From: Nocardioides sp. Root240
GTDB taxonomy: Bacteria > Actinomycetota > Actinomycetes > Propionibacteriales > Nocardioidaceae
NCBI RefSeq assembly: GCF_001428825.1
Contig: NZ_LMIT01000009.1
Span: 321,058 to 385,057, forward strand
DNA length: 64,000 nt
Reading direction: 5' to 3'
Shown here: in pieces, positions 8,205 to 18,800 of the stretch
Position numbering within the stretch: the first letter of the stretch is position 1
How the letters are laid out: every line of letters begins with the position of its first letter
Translations under genes and position numbers: made by a program
Notes under the pieces: generated by a model
What the model saw: only the letters and a program-made list of their open reading frames with translations
The model's database searches: none
What the model was told of the DNA's origin: nothing

Positions 8205-8519
8205 GTGTTGGATGTCCTCGTGGACGAGGGGTACGTCGAGTCGGTGCTCGAGCTGGTCGAGCAGGTCCCGGAGGGCCGGGTGACGACCTACGGCGCGCTC
8301 GCGGCAGTGGCCGGGGGAGGACCTCGTCAGATCGGGTCCGTCATGGCGCGCTACGGCGCTCCGGTGCCGTGGTGGCGGGTGGTGCGTGCCGACGGCACGC
8401 TCCCCGACAGCCACGGCGACCGGGCGCGGGAGAACTACCTCGCCGAGGGCACGCCGCTGCGGACGAGCGGCGGCCTCGACATGTCGCGGGCCTTCTGGGA
8501 CCCGGCGACGGGGGACTGA
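8205..8519 (+). CDS. alkyltransferase-like protein (ATL), MGMT family
   Basis: A 104-residue homologue of the DNA-binding domain of O6-alkylguanine-DNA alkyltransferase. It keeps the helix-turn-helix (GRVTTYGALAAVAGGGPRQIGSVMARYG). Where active enzymes have PCHRV it reads PWWRVVR, so the acceptor cysteine is replaced by tryptophan. ATL proteins of this kind bind alkylated guanine and channel it to nucleotide excision repair. The start is uncertain among GTG 8205, TTG 8208 and GTG 8220. A similar gene sits near moeZ and AdnAB in mycobacteria. It converges with tpx. Confidence 0.9.
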   Translation: MLDVLVDEGYVESVLELVEQVPEGRVTTYGALAAVAGGGPRQIGSVMARYGAPVPWWRVVRADGTLPDSHGDRARENYLAEGTPLRTSGGLDMSRAFWDPATGD

Positions 8520-8551
8520 GCCCGGAGGCTCGAGCCCCGACGTTCAGTCGA

Positions 8552-9043
8552 TCAGCCGAGCGCGGCGATGGCCGCGTCGTAGTCGGGCTCCTGGGCGATC
8601 TCGGGCACGAGCTCGGTGTGCAGGACCGACCCGTCGGCGTCGACCACGACGACCGAGCGGGCGAGCAGGCCCTCGAACTTGCCGTCGACGAGCTTGACGC
8701 CGTAGTCCTCACCGAAGGTGGTGCGGAACGCCGACGCGGTGGTGACGTTCTCGATGCCCTCGGCGCCGCAGAAGCGGGCCTGGGCGAACGGCAGGTCCTG
8801 CGAGACGTTGATGACGGTGGTGTTGTCGAGGCCGGCGGCGAGCTCGTTGAACTTGCGCACGCTGGCCGCGCACACGCCGGTGTCGACGCTGGGGAAGATG
8901 TTCAGGACGGCGCGGGTGCCCTGCGGGAGGGACACCTCCGCGAAGTCGGATCCGACGAGGTCGAAGGCGGGCGCGGGGGCGCCGACGGCGGGGAGCTCGC
9001 CGACGGTGTGGACGGGGTTTCCGCCGAGTGCAGTGGTAGCCAT
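8552..9043 (-). CDS. tpx: thiol peroxidase (atypical 2-Cys peroxiredoxin)
   Basis: Reduces hydrogen peroxide and alkyl hydroperoxides using thioredoxin. The 163-residue protein has the Tpx signature [17 protein letters not shown] with peroxidatic Cys58. The resolving Cys92 is in [11 protein letters not shown], spaced as in the Tpx subfamily. The ORF is open far upstream in this frame, but only the ATG at 9043 gives the family's N-terminus ([18 protein letters not shown]). The upstream extension is an antisense shadow of the membrane-protein gene. Confidence 0.95.
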   Translation of the reverse strand: MATTALGGNPVHTVGELPAVGAPAPAFDLVGSDFAEVSLPQGTRAVLNIFPSVDTGVCAASVRKFNELAAGLDNTTVINVSQDLPFAQARFCGAEGIENVTTASAFRTTFGEDYGVKLVDGKFEGLLARSVVVVDADGSVLHTELVPEIAQEPDYDAAIAALG

Positions 9044-9078
9044 GTCCTGATGTCTAGCAGGTCGCCCCGAGCCGCTCG

Positions 9079-11613
9079 TCACCGGAGCCGACCCAGCAGG
9101 CCGACCGCGCTGCGGACCTCGAGCAGACGTCGCTCCCAGGTGATGCCGACGACGGTCAGCAGCGCGCCCGCGAGGCCGATCCAGACCCACTTCGGGAAGT
9201 CGCCGGCGTAGGGCCCGAGCTCGCGCAGCACGATCGTCGCGCCGACGCTCGCGCCGATGACCAGCGGTGCGCTCCACCGCAGCGCCGCACCGGCGACGGT
9301 GAGGGCGAGGCACGCGGCGCCGAGCACGAGCGCCCGCAGCGAGACCGGGTCGCCGGCGACCCACAGCAGCGACGGGACGGTGCCGAGCAGCAGACCCGGC
9401 AGCAGGGCCTCGGTCGTGCCGGTGTCGGGGGAGCGGTGCATCCACGCCAGGCCCAGCGCCACGAGGACCACGGCCAGCGGCAGTGTGTACGGCTCCGGAG
9501 CGTGCACGTCGAGGTCCGCCAGGCGTACCCAGCTCGCCAGGACCAGCAGCGCGCCACCCAGCCACACCAGGTGCCGGCGCGACTCGTTGACCAGTGCGCT
9601 CGCGCAGGCGAGGAAGCCCGCGACCGTCAGCCACAGCGCCGTCAGGCCGCCCGGGTCGGACGCGGTGCCGAGCGAGACCGGGAACGCGAAGGCCGCGACG
9701 AGGACAGCGGCGACCTCGAGCTCGAGGCGCGGCAGGACGACCGCCAGCACGCCCACGGCGAGCAGCACGGGGACGGCGACCCACGCAGCACCGCCGTCGA
9801 CGGCATGCACGAGGGCAGCGACCGCGAGGCCGAGCAGCGGCGGGGCGGTGAGCCGGCCGGTGACCCGGGCGACGTCGGTGCGGCCGAGCGTGGCCAGGGC
9901 CAGCGCGACGACGGTGCCGACTGCGCCGACCAGCGCCGCTATCGGCGCGCTCGGCACGGCGGCCAGCGTCGCTCCGCCAGCCACGGCGAGCCCGGCAACG
10001 GCGTGTCCGGAGGCGCGTGCGCCGGTGGAGCGCAGGGACACGGCGGTGCTGAGCGCCGCCGTCAGGATGAGGGCCGCGACGGGCGCGGCGAGCTGGACGT
10101 CGTACGAGGTGAGGGTGGCGGCGACGCCGAGGCCCGCGAGCACGCCGCCGGCCTCGGCCCACTCGAGGAGCGCGGCGCGGCTGCGGTTGCTCGCGACCAG
10201 CGCGAGGAAGGCGAGCGGGACCAGCAGCGACGGGACGAGGAGCAGCGGCTCCGTGACCGGGTCGGTGCCGCCGATCGTGACGTCGAGCGTGCGGGCGAAG
10301 GCCGTGGACGCGTCGGCCCAGCGGGCGAACGCCACTGCGGCGGTGGTGAGTGCGAGGCCGCCGAGGACGAGGCTGCCGAGCGCAGAGGGCGCCACGGCGA
10401 CCGGACGGGCCACGCGGGGCAGGACGGCGAGCGCGGCGACCCAGGTGGCCGTCGTACCGAGGGCGACGAGGCCGAAGGTGGTGGCGTCGGTGTCGACGCT
10501 CGGGAGGGTGAGCACGAGCGTCACGACCATGGCGGCGCAGCTCGCGCCGGCCAGGGCGAGACGCTGGTCGCGGACGACGAGGCCAGGGACGAGCATCGCG
10601 GCGGCCGTGACGAGCAGCGACCACCCCGAGCCGTCGACCCACAGCTGGTGGAGGTCGGGGTGAAGCAGTGCGGAGCTCGTCGCGACCGAGGCGGAGCCGA
10701 GCCACGCGACGGCGCCGGCCACGGTGACCGACCACTGCAGCGGGACGAGGCCGGTCGTGCGGCCGAGGAGGACGGCGCCGATCGCAGTGGCGGTGACGAG
10801 GTGACCAGCGACGAGGCGGTGGTCGGTGACGTCGATGGCACCGGTGTACGCGACGAGGAGACCGATGCCCGCGATGACCTGCGGAGCGACGAGACGCGGC
10901 TGGCCGCCGACCCGGACCAGCGCGGTCAAGGAGGCGGCGACGGCGACGGTCAGGCCCGCGACGAGCGTCGTGACGTCCCCGTTGCCGCCGAGCCAACCGG
11001 CTGCTCCGGCGCCGAACACGTCGAGCGCGAGCATCCCGAGCGCCACCACGATCAGCGACTCCCCGGCGACGCGCAGGCCCGAGCGGTGCAGCAGCAGGGC
11101 CGACGCGCCGGCCGTCAAGGTGAGACCGCCGAGGACCGCGGTGCGGCCGCCGACGCCGAGGGCCGACCAGGAGACCGCGAGGAAGATGACCGCGGCGACG
11201 AGGAGGCAGAAGGCGCCGAGGCCGAGGAGGATCTTGGGGACGGACGCGAAGGCGACGCCGCCGCGCTCGGGCATCGGCGCCGCCGTACCGGGGTAGGGCG
11301 GGAGGGGCGGCGTCGGGCCGGCCGGCACCGCCTGGGTCGGCGCGGCCGGGACGCCGGGTGCGACCAGCGGGCCGCCGAGGGTGGCGGTCGCGGTCGCCGA
11401 GGTGGACGCGGCGCTGGCGGCAGCCGGGTGGTCGTGGAAGGCATCGCTCGCGGTGCGCAGCTCGCCGACGAGGGCGTCGGCGCGCTGCAGGGTGCGGAAC
11501 AGGTGCACGGCCAGCGGGTGCCGGACCAGGAGGTCGCAGCTCGGGCAGACGGAGATGCCGGACGGCAGCGCGGAGCGGCAGTCGGGGCACAGGGACGGGT
11601 CGGCGTAGCGCAT
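9079..11613 (-). CDS. SCO7613-like multi-pass membrane protein with N-terminal zinc ribbon
   Basis: An 844-residue integral membrane protein. Residues 8-30 form a rubredoxin-like knuckle ([19 protein letters not shown]). A proline/alanine/threonine-rich linker extends to about residue 120. The rest is a long series of hydrophobic segments rich in Ala, Val, Leu and Gly, with at least 18 probable membrane spans starting at [20 protein letters not shown]. This layout is typical of the actinobacterial family annotated with the SCO7613 C-terminal domain. The biochemical role is unknown. It stands alone, with a long untranslated region upstream. Confidence 0.8.
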   Translation of the reverse strand: MRYADPSLCPDCRSALPSGISVCPSCDLLVRHPLAVHLFRTLQRADALVGELRTASDAFHDHPAAASAASTSATATATLGGPLVAPGVPAAPTQAVPAGPTPPLPPYPGTAAPMPERGGVAFASVPKILLGLGAFCLLVAAVIFLAVSWSALGVGGRTAVLGGLTLTAGASALLLHRSGLRVAGESLIVVALGMLALDVFGAGAAGWLGGNGDVTTLVAGLTVAVAASLTALVRVGGQPRLVAPQVIAGIGLLVAYTGAIDVTDHRLVAGHLVTATAIGAVLLGRTTGLVPLQWSVTVAGAVAWLGSASVATSSALLHPDLHQLWVDGSGWSLLVTAAAMLVPGLVVRDQRLALAGASCAAMVVTLVLTLPSVDTDATTFGLVALGTTATWVAALAVLPRVARPVAVAPSALGSLVLGGLALTTAAVAFARWADASTAFARTLDVTIGGTDPVTEPLLLVPSLLVPLAFLALVASNRSRAALLEWAEAGGVLAGLGVAATLTSYDVQLAAPVAALILTAALSTAVSLRSTGARASGHAVAGLAVAGGATLAAVPSAPIAALVGAVGTVVALALATLGRTDVARVTGRLTAPPLLGLAVAALVHAVDGGAAWVAVPVLLAVGVLAVVLPRLELEVAAVLVAAFAFPVSLGTASDPGGLTALWLTVAGFLACASALVNESRRHLVWLGGALLVLASWVRLADLDVHAPEPYTLPLAVVLVALGLAWMHRSPDTGTTEALLPGLLLGTVPSLLWVAGDPVSLRALVLGAACLALTVAGAALRWSAPLVIGASVGATIVLRELGPYAGDFPKWVWIGLAGALLTVVGITWERRLLEVRSAVGLLGRLR

Positions 11614-12114
11614 GCGTCCATTTCCTCAGTGCGCGTGCTCGTCCGGGATCGTGCGGACACTCAGGTACGGGTGAGTACGGGTACTCAGCGGCAGCGCGGG
11701 AAAAAGGTGAAGGGCCCTCGTGAGTATGAGTCACAAGGGCCCTTCGGGGTGACCAGTACTGGTGACGCTCCCGGTCCACCCGCCCGCTGCTCGGATCCCA
11801 CGCGCCTCGTCACCCGGCTCGTGCGGCCGGCGTCCCGAAGGGCCGCCTCGACCTCGCCCTGAAGGGCTCCGTCATGGCCGTCTGGATCCTCGCCTTCCGG
11901 CGGATCCCGCTCTCCCGGAGGAGTGCGTGGGAGAAGTTCTACGCCCGTCGCTCCCGTGCTGACAAGGGCTTTTCGCCAGGTTTTTCGGGGGTTTCCGCTC
12001 ATCCACCGATCGTCGGCGTGTCGTCCACAAGTCCACCGTCGCTCGTCCACAGGACCGAGCGGGTTCTCCCCAGGTTGTAGGTCAGCCTGTGGAGGACGGC
12101 GGCAGACTGGGGGC
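11614..12114. other. 500-bp intergenic region without a credible gene
   Basis: Holds the upstream region of the membrane-protein gene and of the cupin gene. It contains a small palindrome gagtac-gg-gtactc near 11671, a 10-bp-stem hairpin at 11709-11745, and two copies of a cgtccaca motif near 12025 and 12048. An open frame on the plus strand (11874-12080) is arginine/serine-rich and unlike any family I know, so it is not called. Confidence 0.6.
11709..11745. terminator. stable hairpin, possible terminator or 5' UTR structure
   Basis: gaagggccct (11709-11718) pairs perfectly with agggcccttc (11736-11745) around a 17-base loop. It lies about 100 bp upstream of the membrane-protein start and could be an element of its leader or the end of a transcript not recognised here. 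Confidence 0.4.
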
Positions 12115-12525
12115 ATGGACCGACCGCCTCTCGCCGTACGCCACGACCTCGCTCCGCATCCCGAGGGTGGGTGGTACCGGCAGACGTGGGCGGCGCCGAC
12201 GACGGTGACGCTCCCGGACGGGCGGGTGCGGCCGACGGCGACGCTGATCCACTTCCTGCTGCCGGCGGGCGAGTCGTCGGCGTGGCACCGGGTGCGCTCG
12301 GACGAGATCTGGCTCGCGCACCTGGGGACGGTGACCGTCGAGCTCGGGGGCGACGGTCCGGCGCCGGACCCGGCTGCCGCGAGGCAGGTCGTCGTCGGGG
12401 CGGACGAGCCGCAGGGACGGGTGCCGGCCGGCGTGTGGCAGCGGACGCTGGTCGCGGAGACCGATGCCCTGGTCAGCTGCCTGGTGTCGCCGGGCTTCGA
12501 CTTCGAGGATTTCGAGCTCGCGTGA
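12115..12525 (+). CDS. cupin (DUF985-type) domain protein
   Basis: A 136-residue beta-barrel protein of the cupin_5/DUF985 family. It has HPEGGWYRQTWAAP at the N-terminus, LIHFLLPAGESSAWHRVRSDEIW as the first cupin motif with the metal-binding histidine, and PAGVWQRTLV as the second. The C-terminus CLVSPGFDFEDFEL is the usual end of this family. The in-frame region upstream of 12115 is non-conserved in character, so the ATG at 12115 is used. The substrate is unknown. It precedes adnA by about 60 bp and might be co-transcribed. Confidence 0.88.
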   Translation: MDRPPLAVRHDLAPHPEGGWYRQTWAAPTTVTLPDGRVRPTATLIHFLLPAGESSAWHRVRSDEIWLAHLGTVTVELGGDGPAPDPAAARQVVVGADEPQGRVPAGVWQRTLVAETDALVSCLVSPGFDFEDFELA

Positions 12526-12583
12526 AGACAGGCTGAGTGCACGCCCCGACCGGCCGGTGGTTGTGTCGGGCGGGGGTGGTTGA

Positions 12584-15500
12584 GTGGCGCCCGTGGAGCA
12601 GGAGACCGGACACCCGACGTACGTCCTCAAGGCGGGACGAGCGCCCGGTCCTGCCCCGGAGCTGGACGAGCACCAGCGTCGCGTCGTCGAGCACGAGGGC
12701 GGCCCGCTGCTGGTGCTGGCCGGTCCGGGCACCGGCAAGACGACCACCCTCGTCGAGGCCGTCGTTGACCGCGTCGAGCGGCGCGGCGCGCGCCCCGACC
12801 AGGTGCTGGCGCTGACCTTCTCGCGCAAGGCGGCCGACCAGCTGCGCGACCGGGTCAGTGCGCGGCTCGGGCGCACGACCGGTCACCAGCTCAGCTCGAC
12901 CTTCCACTCCTTCGCCTACGCGCTGGTGCGCAAGTACGCCCCGGCCGAGCTCTACGAAGCGCCGCTGCGGCTGCTGTCCGCGCCGGAGCAGGACGTGGTG
13001 CTCCGTGAGCTGTTGGCCGACCACCCCGAGTCGGTGACCTGGCCCGACCGGTTCCGGCAGGCGACGCAGACCCGCGGCTTCGCTCGCGAGGTGCACGCCG
13101 TGCTGGGCCGCGCGCGGGAGAAAGGCATGGACGGCGAGGAGCTGCGGGCGCTGGGGGAGGCCGAGGGCATCGACGAGTTCGTCGCCGCCGGGCTCTTCCT
13201 CGAGCAGTACCTCGACTCGCTCGACAGCCTCGGCGCCACCGACTACGCCGACCTGATCCGGCGGGCCCGCATCGAGGCCGAGGTCCACCGCGCCGAGCTC
13301 CGCGAGCGCTTCCGGCACGTCTTCGTGGACGAGTACCAGGACACCGACCCCGGGCAGGTCGCGCTGCTGCGCGCGATCGCCGGCGACGGGCGCGACCTGG
13401 TGGCCGTGGGAGACCCGCACCAGTCGATCTACGCGTTCCGTGGTGCCGAGGTCCGCGGGATCCTGGAGTTCCCGACGCAGTTCCCCCGCAGCGACGGGAC
13501 TCCGGCCGACGTCGTGGCGCTGCGGACGACGCGGCGCTTCGGCCCGCGGATCCTGATCGCCTCGCAGCGGGTGGCCGGCCGGATCGGCCTTCCGGGCACG
13601 ATCCCCGAAGCGGCCCGCGAGTCCTTCCTGGCGCCGCAGTGTGCGCCGGGTCCGCACGGCGACGGCAAGGTCGAGGTGCTCACCTACGACACCGACCGCG
13701 CCGAGGCCGACCACCTCGCCGACATCCTGCGACGTGCCCACCTCGAGGACGGTGTCGGCTGGGACGAGATGGCGGTGCTGGTGCGCTCCGGTCGGGCGAG
13801 CATCGGTCCGCTGCGGCGTGCGCTCGGCGCGGCCGGGGTGCCGGTCGAGGTGGCCAGCGACGAGGTCCCGCTCGTCCGCGACCCGGCGGTGCTGCCGCTC
13901 CTCGAGGCGATGCGGGCCGTCGTCAACCTCGACAACACCGACCACACCGACGTCGGGTACGTCGACCCCGGGCGCGCCGAGGCGCTGCTCACCGGGCCGC
14001 TGGGCGGACTCGACGCGGGCGACGTGCGTCGGCTCGCGCGCCAGCTGCGGGCCCGCGAGAAGGACGCCTGCCAGGAGACCGGCGGCACGCCGCGGAGCTC
14101 GCGCGAGCTGGTCCGGCTCGCGGTCGTCGACGCGACCCACCTCGAGGGTCTGTCCGGGACCGAGGCCGACCGCGCCCGAGGGGTGGCGCAGCTCCTGGCC
14201 GGCGCGCGGACCGCTGCCGACGGCGGGGCGAGCGCCGAGGAGCTGCTCTGGACCCTGTGGTCCGGCACGGCCTGGCCGCAGCGACTGCGGCGATCGGTCG
14301 AGGCAGGAGGCGGCGCGGCGCGCCGTGCCCACCGCGACCTCGACGCGATCTGTGCCCTGTTCGACCTCGCCGCGCGGGTGGGCGAGAAGCGCGAGCACCT
14401 CGCGGTGGTGCCCTTCCTCGCGAGCCTGGTCCAGCAGGAGATCCCGGCCGACACCCTCGCTGACCGCGGCGCTCGGGGTGCAGCCGTGCGGCTGCTGACC
14501 GCGCACCGGAGCAAGGGCCTGGAGTGGCGACTGGTGGTGGTGGCCCACGTCCAGGACGGCGGCTGGCCCGACCTGCGCCGGCGCGCGAGCCTCCTGCAGG
14601 CCGACCGGATCGGGCCGGGTGTCGTGGTGCCGGCGGTGACGCCGCGCGAGCTGCTGGCCGAGGAGCGTCGCCTGTTCTACGTCGCCTGCACGCGTGCGCA
14701 GGAGCGGCTCGTCGTGACCGCCGTTGCCTCGCCGGACGACGACGGCGAGCAGCCGTCGCGCTTCCTGGAGGAGCTGGTGCCCGACCGCGACCACATCGTC
14801 GCGGTGTCGGGCCGACCGCCCCGGCCGCTCTCCCTGGCGGGTCTCGTCGCGGAGCTGCGTCGTACCGTCGCGGACCCGGAGGCTCCCGAGGCACTCCGCA
14901 CGGCCGCGGCGCGGCGGCTCTCCCGGCTCTCCGGCGAGCGAGCCGGCCGCCGGCAGCTGATTCCGGCGGCCGACCCCGCGAGCTGGTGGGGCACGCGTGC
15001 GGCCAGCCGGTCCGAGGAGCCGATCCGCGAGCTCGACAAGCCGGTGCCGATCTCTGCGACCGTGCTCGACGCGATCGCGGCCTGCCCCACCCGCTGGTTC
15101 CTCGAGCGCGAGGCCGGCGGCGTGGCCCGCTCGCACCAGTCGGCCAACCTCGGCCAGCTCGTGCACGCCCTCGCCGAGCGGGTGGCCGACGGCAGCGTCG
15201 ACGGCCGGCTCGACATCCTGATGGGCGAGGTCGACCACGTGTGGGACCGCCTCGACTTCCGGACGCCGTGGTCGAAGGACCGCGAGTACAAGCGCGTCCG
15301 CGCCGCCCTCGCCCGGTTCCTCACCTGGCACGAGCGCAACCCGCGGCGGCTGATCGCCACGGAGGCGCGCTTCGCGACCGTGGTGACGATGGACGACGGC
15401 ACACCCGTGCGCATCAACGGGTACGCCGACCGCGTCGAGGTCGACGGCGACGGACGCGTCGTCGTGGTCGATCTCAAGACCGGCCGCGGGAAGCCGAGCG

Positions 15501-15841
15501 GTCCTGCGGTGCGCGACCACGTCCAGCTCGCGCTCTACCAGTACGCCGTGGACGCCGGCGCCCTCGACGACCCCGAGGCCGGCCTCACCGGACTGACCAG
15601 CGGGGGAGCCGAGCTGATCCAGCTCGGCCTCGAGGACGGCTCGGTCGATGCCACCCGTCAGGAGCAGGACCCGCACGCCGACGACGGTCCCGAGCGCGCG
15701 GCGTTGCGCAGCCGGATCACCCAGGTCGCCCACCTGTTGCGGGAGGAGACCTTCCCCGCGGTGGCCGGCGACCACTGCCGCGACTGCGGCTTCGTGCCCC
15801 TCTGCCCCGTCAAGAGCCCCGGATCGGTGGTCGAGCGATGA
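12584..15841 (+). CDS. adnA: AdnA-type helicase-nuclease subunit
   Basis: One subunit of the heterodimeric AdnAB motor-nuclease that resects double-strand breaks in actinobacteria. The 1085-residue protein has a UvrD-type motor: Walker A GPGTGKTT at 47-54, motif Ia ALTFSRKAADQLRDR, motif II VDEYQDTDPGQ at about 248, QSIYAFRGAE and HRSKGLEWRLV. A C-terminal RecB-type nuclease domain has VVVVDLKTGRGK at about 960. Four cysteines, CPTRW at about 834 and CRDCGFVPLCP near 1064, are arranged like the Fe-S staple of AddB/AdnA nucleases. The GTG at 12584 is the probable start. It overlaps adnB by four bases (ATGA). Confidence 0.93.
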   Translation: MAPVEQETGHPTYVLKAGRAPGPAPELDEHQRRVVEHEGGPLLVLAGPGTGKTTTLVEAVVDRVERRGARPDQVLALTFSRKAADQLRDRVSARLGRTTGHQLSSTFHSFAYALVRKYAPAELYEAPLRLLSAPEQDVVLRELLADHPESVTWPDRFRQATQTRGFAREVHAVLGRAREKGMDGEELRALGEAEGIDEFVAAGLFLEQYLDSLDSLGATDYADLIRRARIEAEVHRAELRERFRHVFVDEYQDTDPGQVALLRAIAGDGRDLVAVGDPHQSIYAFRGAEVRGILEFPTQFPRSDGTPADVVALRTTRRFGPRILIASQRVAGRIGLPGTIPEAARESFLAPQCAPGPHGDGKVEVLTYDTDRAEADHLADILRRAHLEDGVGWDEMAVLVRSGRASIGPLRRALGAAGVPVEVASDEVPLVRDPAVLPLLEAMRAVVNLDNTDHTDVGYVDPGRAEALLTGPLGGLDAGDVRRLARQLRAREKDACQETGGTPRSSRELVRLAVVDATHLEGLSGTEADRARGVAQLLAGARTAADGGASAEELLWTLWSGTAWPQRLRRSVEAGGGAARRAHRDLDAICALFDLAARVGEKREHLAVVPFLASLVQQEIPADTLADRGARGAAVRLLTAHRSKGLEWRLVVVAHVQDGGWPDLRRRASLLQADRIGPGVVVPAVTPRELLAEERRLFYVACTRAQERLVVTAVASPDDDGEQPSRFLEELVPDRDHIVAVSGRPPRPLSLAGLVAELRRTVADPEAPEALRTAAARRLSRLSGERAGRRQLIPAADPASWWGTRAASRSEEPIRELDKPVPISATVLDAIAACPTRWFLEREAGGVARSHQSANLGQLVHALAERVADGSVDGRLDILMGEVDHVWDRLDFRTPWSKDREYKRVRAALARFLTWHERNPRRLIATEARFATVVTMDDGTPVRINGYADRVEVDGDGRVVVVDLKTGRGKPSGPAVRDHVQLALYQYAVDAGALDDPEAGLTGLTSGGAELIQLGLEDGSVDATRQEQDPHADDGPERAALRSRITQVAHLLREETFPAVAGDHCRDCGFVPLCPVKSPGSVVER

Positions 15842-18800
15842 ACCAGGCGATCAACACCCCCGAGGACCTGCAGCGGCTGATGAAGGCGGAGTTCCCGCCC
15901 AGCCCCGAGCAGTGGACCGCGATCACGGCGCCGCTGTCGCCGGTGGTCGTGATCGCGGGCGCCGGGTCCGGCAAGACGACGCTCATGGCGGCTCGGGTGG
16001 TCCACCTGGTGCTCACCGGGCAGGTGCGGCCCGAGGAGATCCTCGGCCTGACCTTCACGACGAAGGCAGCGGCCGAGCTGCGCCAGCGGGTCCGTGCGGC
16101 GCTGACCGCGGCCGGCGTGCTCGACCTCAAGCCGGCGGTCGACGGTGAGGAGGTCCTCGAGCCGACCGTCGCGACCTACAACGCCTACGCCGCCGGGCTG
16201 CTCACCGACCACGGCCTGCGGATCGGCCACGAGCCCGACACCCGGGTGATCACCGACGCCGCGCGCTACCAGCTCGGTGCGCGCGCGGTCGACCGCTACG
16301 ACGGCGCCGTCGAGAAGCTGTCCGACCACCCGCCGACCGTGATCCAGAACCTGCTCGCGCTCGACGGATCCATGAGCGAGCACCTGGTCGGACCCGACGA
16401 CGTGCTCGCGTTCGACGCCGCGGAACGCAAGTCCTTCGAGCGGGCCGTCGCCGAGGAGCAGGCCGGCAAGAACCGCAAGACCTACGTCGAGGCGAGCCAG
16501 AAGGCGATCGACGTGATCGACCGCCGGGCCGAGCTGATGGGCCTCGTGGCGTCGTACCGGAACCTGAAGGCGGACCTGGGCCTGATGGACTTCAGCGACC
16601 AGATCGCGCTGGCGGCGCGGCTCGCGGTCGCGCAGCCCGAGGTCGGCCGGCTGGAGCGCGAGCGGTTCAAGGTCGTGCTGCTCGACGAGTACCAGGACAC
16701 GTCGGTCGCCCAGGCGACCCTGCTCGCCCGGCTGTTCGGGGAGGGCCACGCGGTGATGGCCGTGGGCGACCCGAACCAGGCGATCTACGGCTGGCGGGGT
16801 GCCTCGGTCTCCAACATCATCAACTTCCCCGAGGTCTTCCCGGCAGCCGGCGGAGCGGCCGTTCCAGTGCTGCCGCTGACCGTCAACCGCCGCTCCGACA
16901 CCCGCATCCTCGACGTGGCCAACACGCTCGCGCAGCCGCTCATGGCCACGTACGGCGACAAGGTCGCCGTCCTCCGGCACGGCTCGAGCAAGCCGGGATC
17001 CGTGCGGGTCAAGGTGTTCGACACCCACCTCGACGAGCTCGCCTGGCTGGCCGGCGAGGTGCAGGCCACCCACGACGCCGGGACGCCCTGGGCCAAGATC
17101 GCCGTGCTCAGCCGCGACAACCAGCACGGCGAGGCCGTGTTCGACGCGCTCACCGGGGCCGACATCCCGGTCGAGATCGTGGGCCTGTCCGGCCTGGTGC
17201 GGCTGCCGGAGATCGCGACCGTGGTGGCGACGCTCAAGCTCGTCCAGGACGTGACCGACAACGAGTCGCTGCTCAGCCTGCTGGCCGGACCGCGGTGGGC
17301 CATCGGGCCGCGCGACCTGCGCCTGCTGGGCCTGCGGGCCTTCGAGCTCGCCGGTCGTGGTGGGCGTGATGACGCCGCGGCGACCGTCCACGACCAGCTC
17401 GTCGCCATCGCCGACGGCATCGACCCGGCCGAGATCCCGTGCCTCGACGACGCCCTCGCCGACCCGGGCACGGCGCCGTACTCCCCGGAGGCGCTGGAGC
17501 GCTTCGCCCTGCTGCGCGACGAGCTGCGCCTGCTGCGGTCGGCGGTGGGTGAGCCGCTGCTCGACCTGGTCCGGCGCATCGTCGACGTCACGGGCGTCGA
17601 CGTCGAGCTGGCGTCGTCGATGAGCAAGGCCGCCGCAGCCCGGCGCGAGAACCTCGACCTCTTCGTCAAGGCGGTCGCCGACTTCCAGGCCGTCGACGGC
17701 GATGTGACGCTTCCTGCCCTGATCGCGTGGTTGACGGCCGAGGACGAGGCCGGCAACGGGCTCGAGGTCGCGACGCCGTCGGGTGCTGACTCAGTCAAGC
17801 TGCTGACGGTCCACCGCTCGAAGGGCCTCGAGTGGGCCACGGTCTTCTGCGTGGGCGTCGGCGAGGGGCGGTTCCCCAGCACCCAGGGCCGGTCGTTGTG
17901 GTGCTCCTCGCCCAGCGTGCTGCCCGCCCCGCTGCGGGGTGACGCCGACGACCTGCCGCAGCTCGCCGGCCACGACAAGGCTGCGCTGGACGCCTACCGC
18001 GCGGACACACGCGCGCACGAGGCCGAGGAGGAGCTGCGCCTGGGCTACGTCGCCTTCACCCGTCCGGAGCACGACCTGTGGGTCACGTCCTTCCTGTGGG
18101 GGACGCGCAAGAGCCCCTACGGACCGTCGTCCTTCCAGGTGGCGATCCGCGAGCTGTGCGACGGCTGGGGGGAGCCGGTCGACTGGCTCGACAAGCCCGA
18201 GAAGGGCGCCGCCAACCCGTTCGACGCGGTCGACCCGTCGCGGCCGTGGCCGGTCGAGGGCGTGGGAGCCGAGACCGCCCGCCGGCTCGAGGCCGCCCTG
18301 CGGGTACGTGCGGCCGACCCTGCGGCCGGCGACGACGACCTCGCCCTCGACCTCGTCGAAGCGGCTCGGGTCGCGGACTGGGACGCGGAGATCGAGCGGC
18401 TGCTCGCCGAGGCCCGGTCCGACCGGTCCCAGCGGGTGGAGGTGCCGCTGCCGTCGTCCCTGTCGGCGACCGCGCTGGGCCGCCTGCGCGACGACCCCGA
18501 GTCGTTCGCGCGCGACCTGGCCCGGCCGATGCCGCGCCAGCCCGCGCCCGCCGCCCGGTTCGGCACGCGCTTCCACGCGTGGGTCGAGACCCGGTTCGGG
18601 CAGCAGGGGCTGTTCGAGCCCGACGAGCTCGAGGGTCGCGGCGATGCCGGCATCGACGACGACAGCGACCTCCAGGAGCTGATCACGCAGTTCGAGGCGG
18701 GCCCGTTCGGGTCGCGCGAGCCGACGGGCGTCGAGACGCCCTTCGCGCTGGTGCTGACCGGACCGAGTGGCGCCCGGCAGGTCGTGCGCGGACGGATCGA

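Noticed and set aside
9436-11862. Plus-strand frame of 808 codons over the SCO7613-like gene
   Set aside because: Extreme Arg/Glu/Gly composition (repeated RGG, EGR, DRE) is typical for the complement of a hydrophobic membrane protein in high-GC DNA.
11874-12080. Small ORF before the cupin gene
   Set aside because: There is no good ribosome site, the composition is random-like, and it overlaps the region that must hold the cupin promoter.
12473-15775. Minus-strand frame of 1100 codons opposite adnA
   Set aside because: Shadow of a well-supported helicase gene; its Val/Gly/Arg/Glu-rich sequence has no domain.
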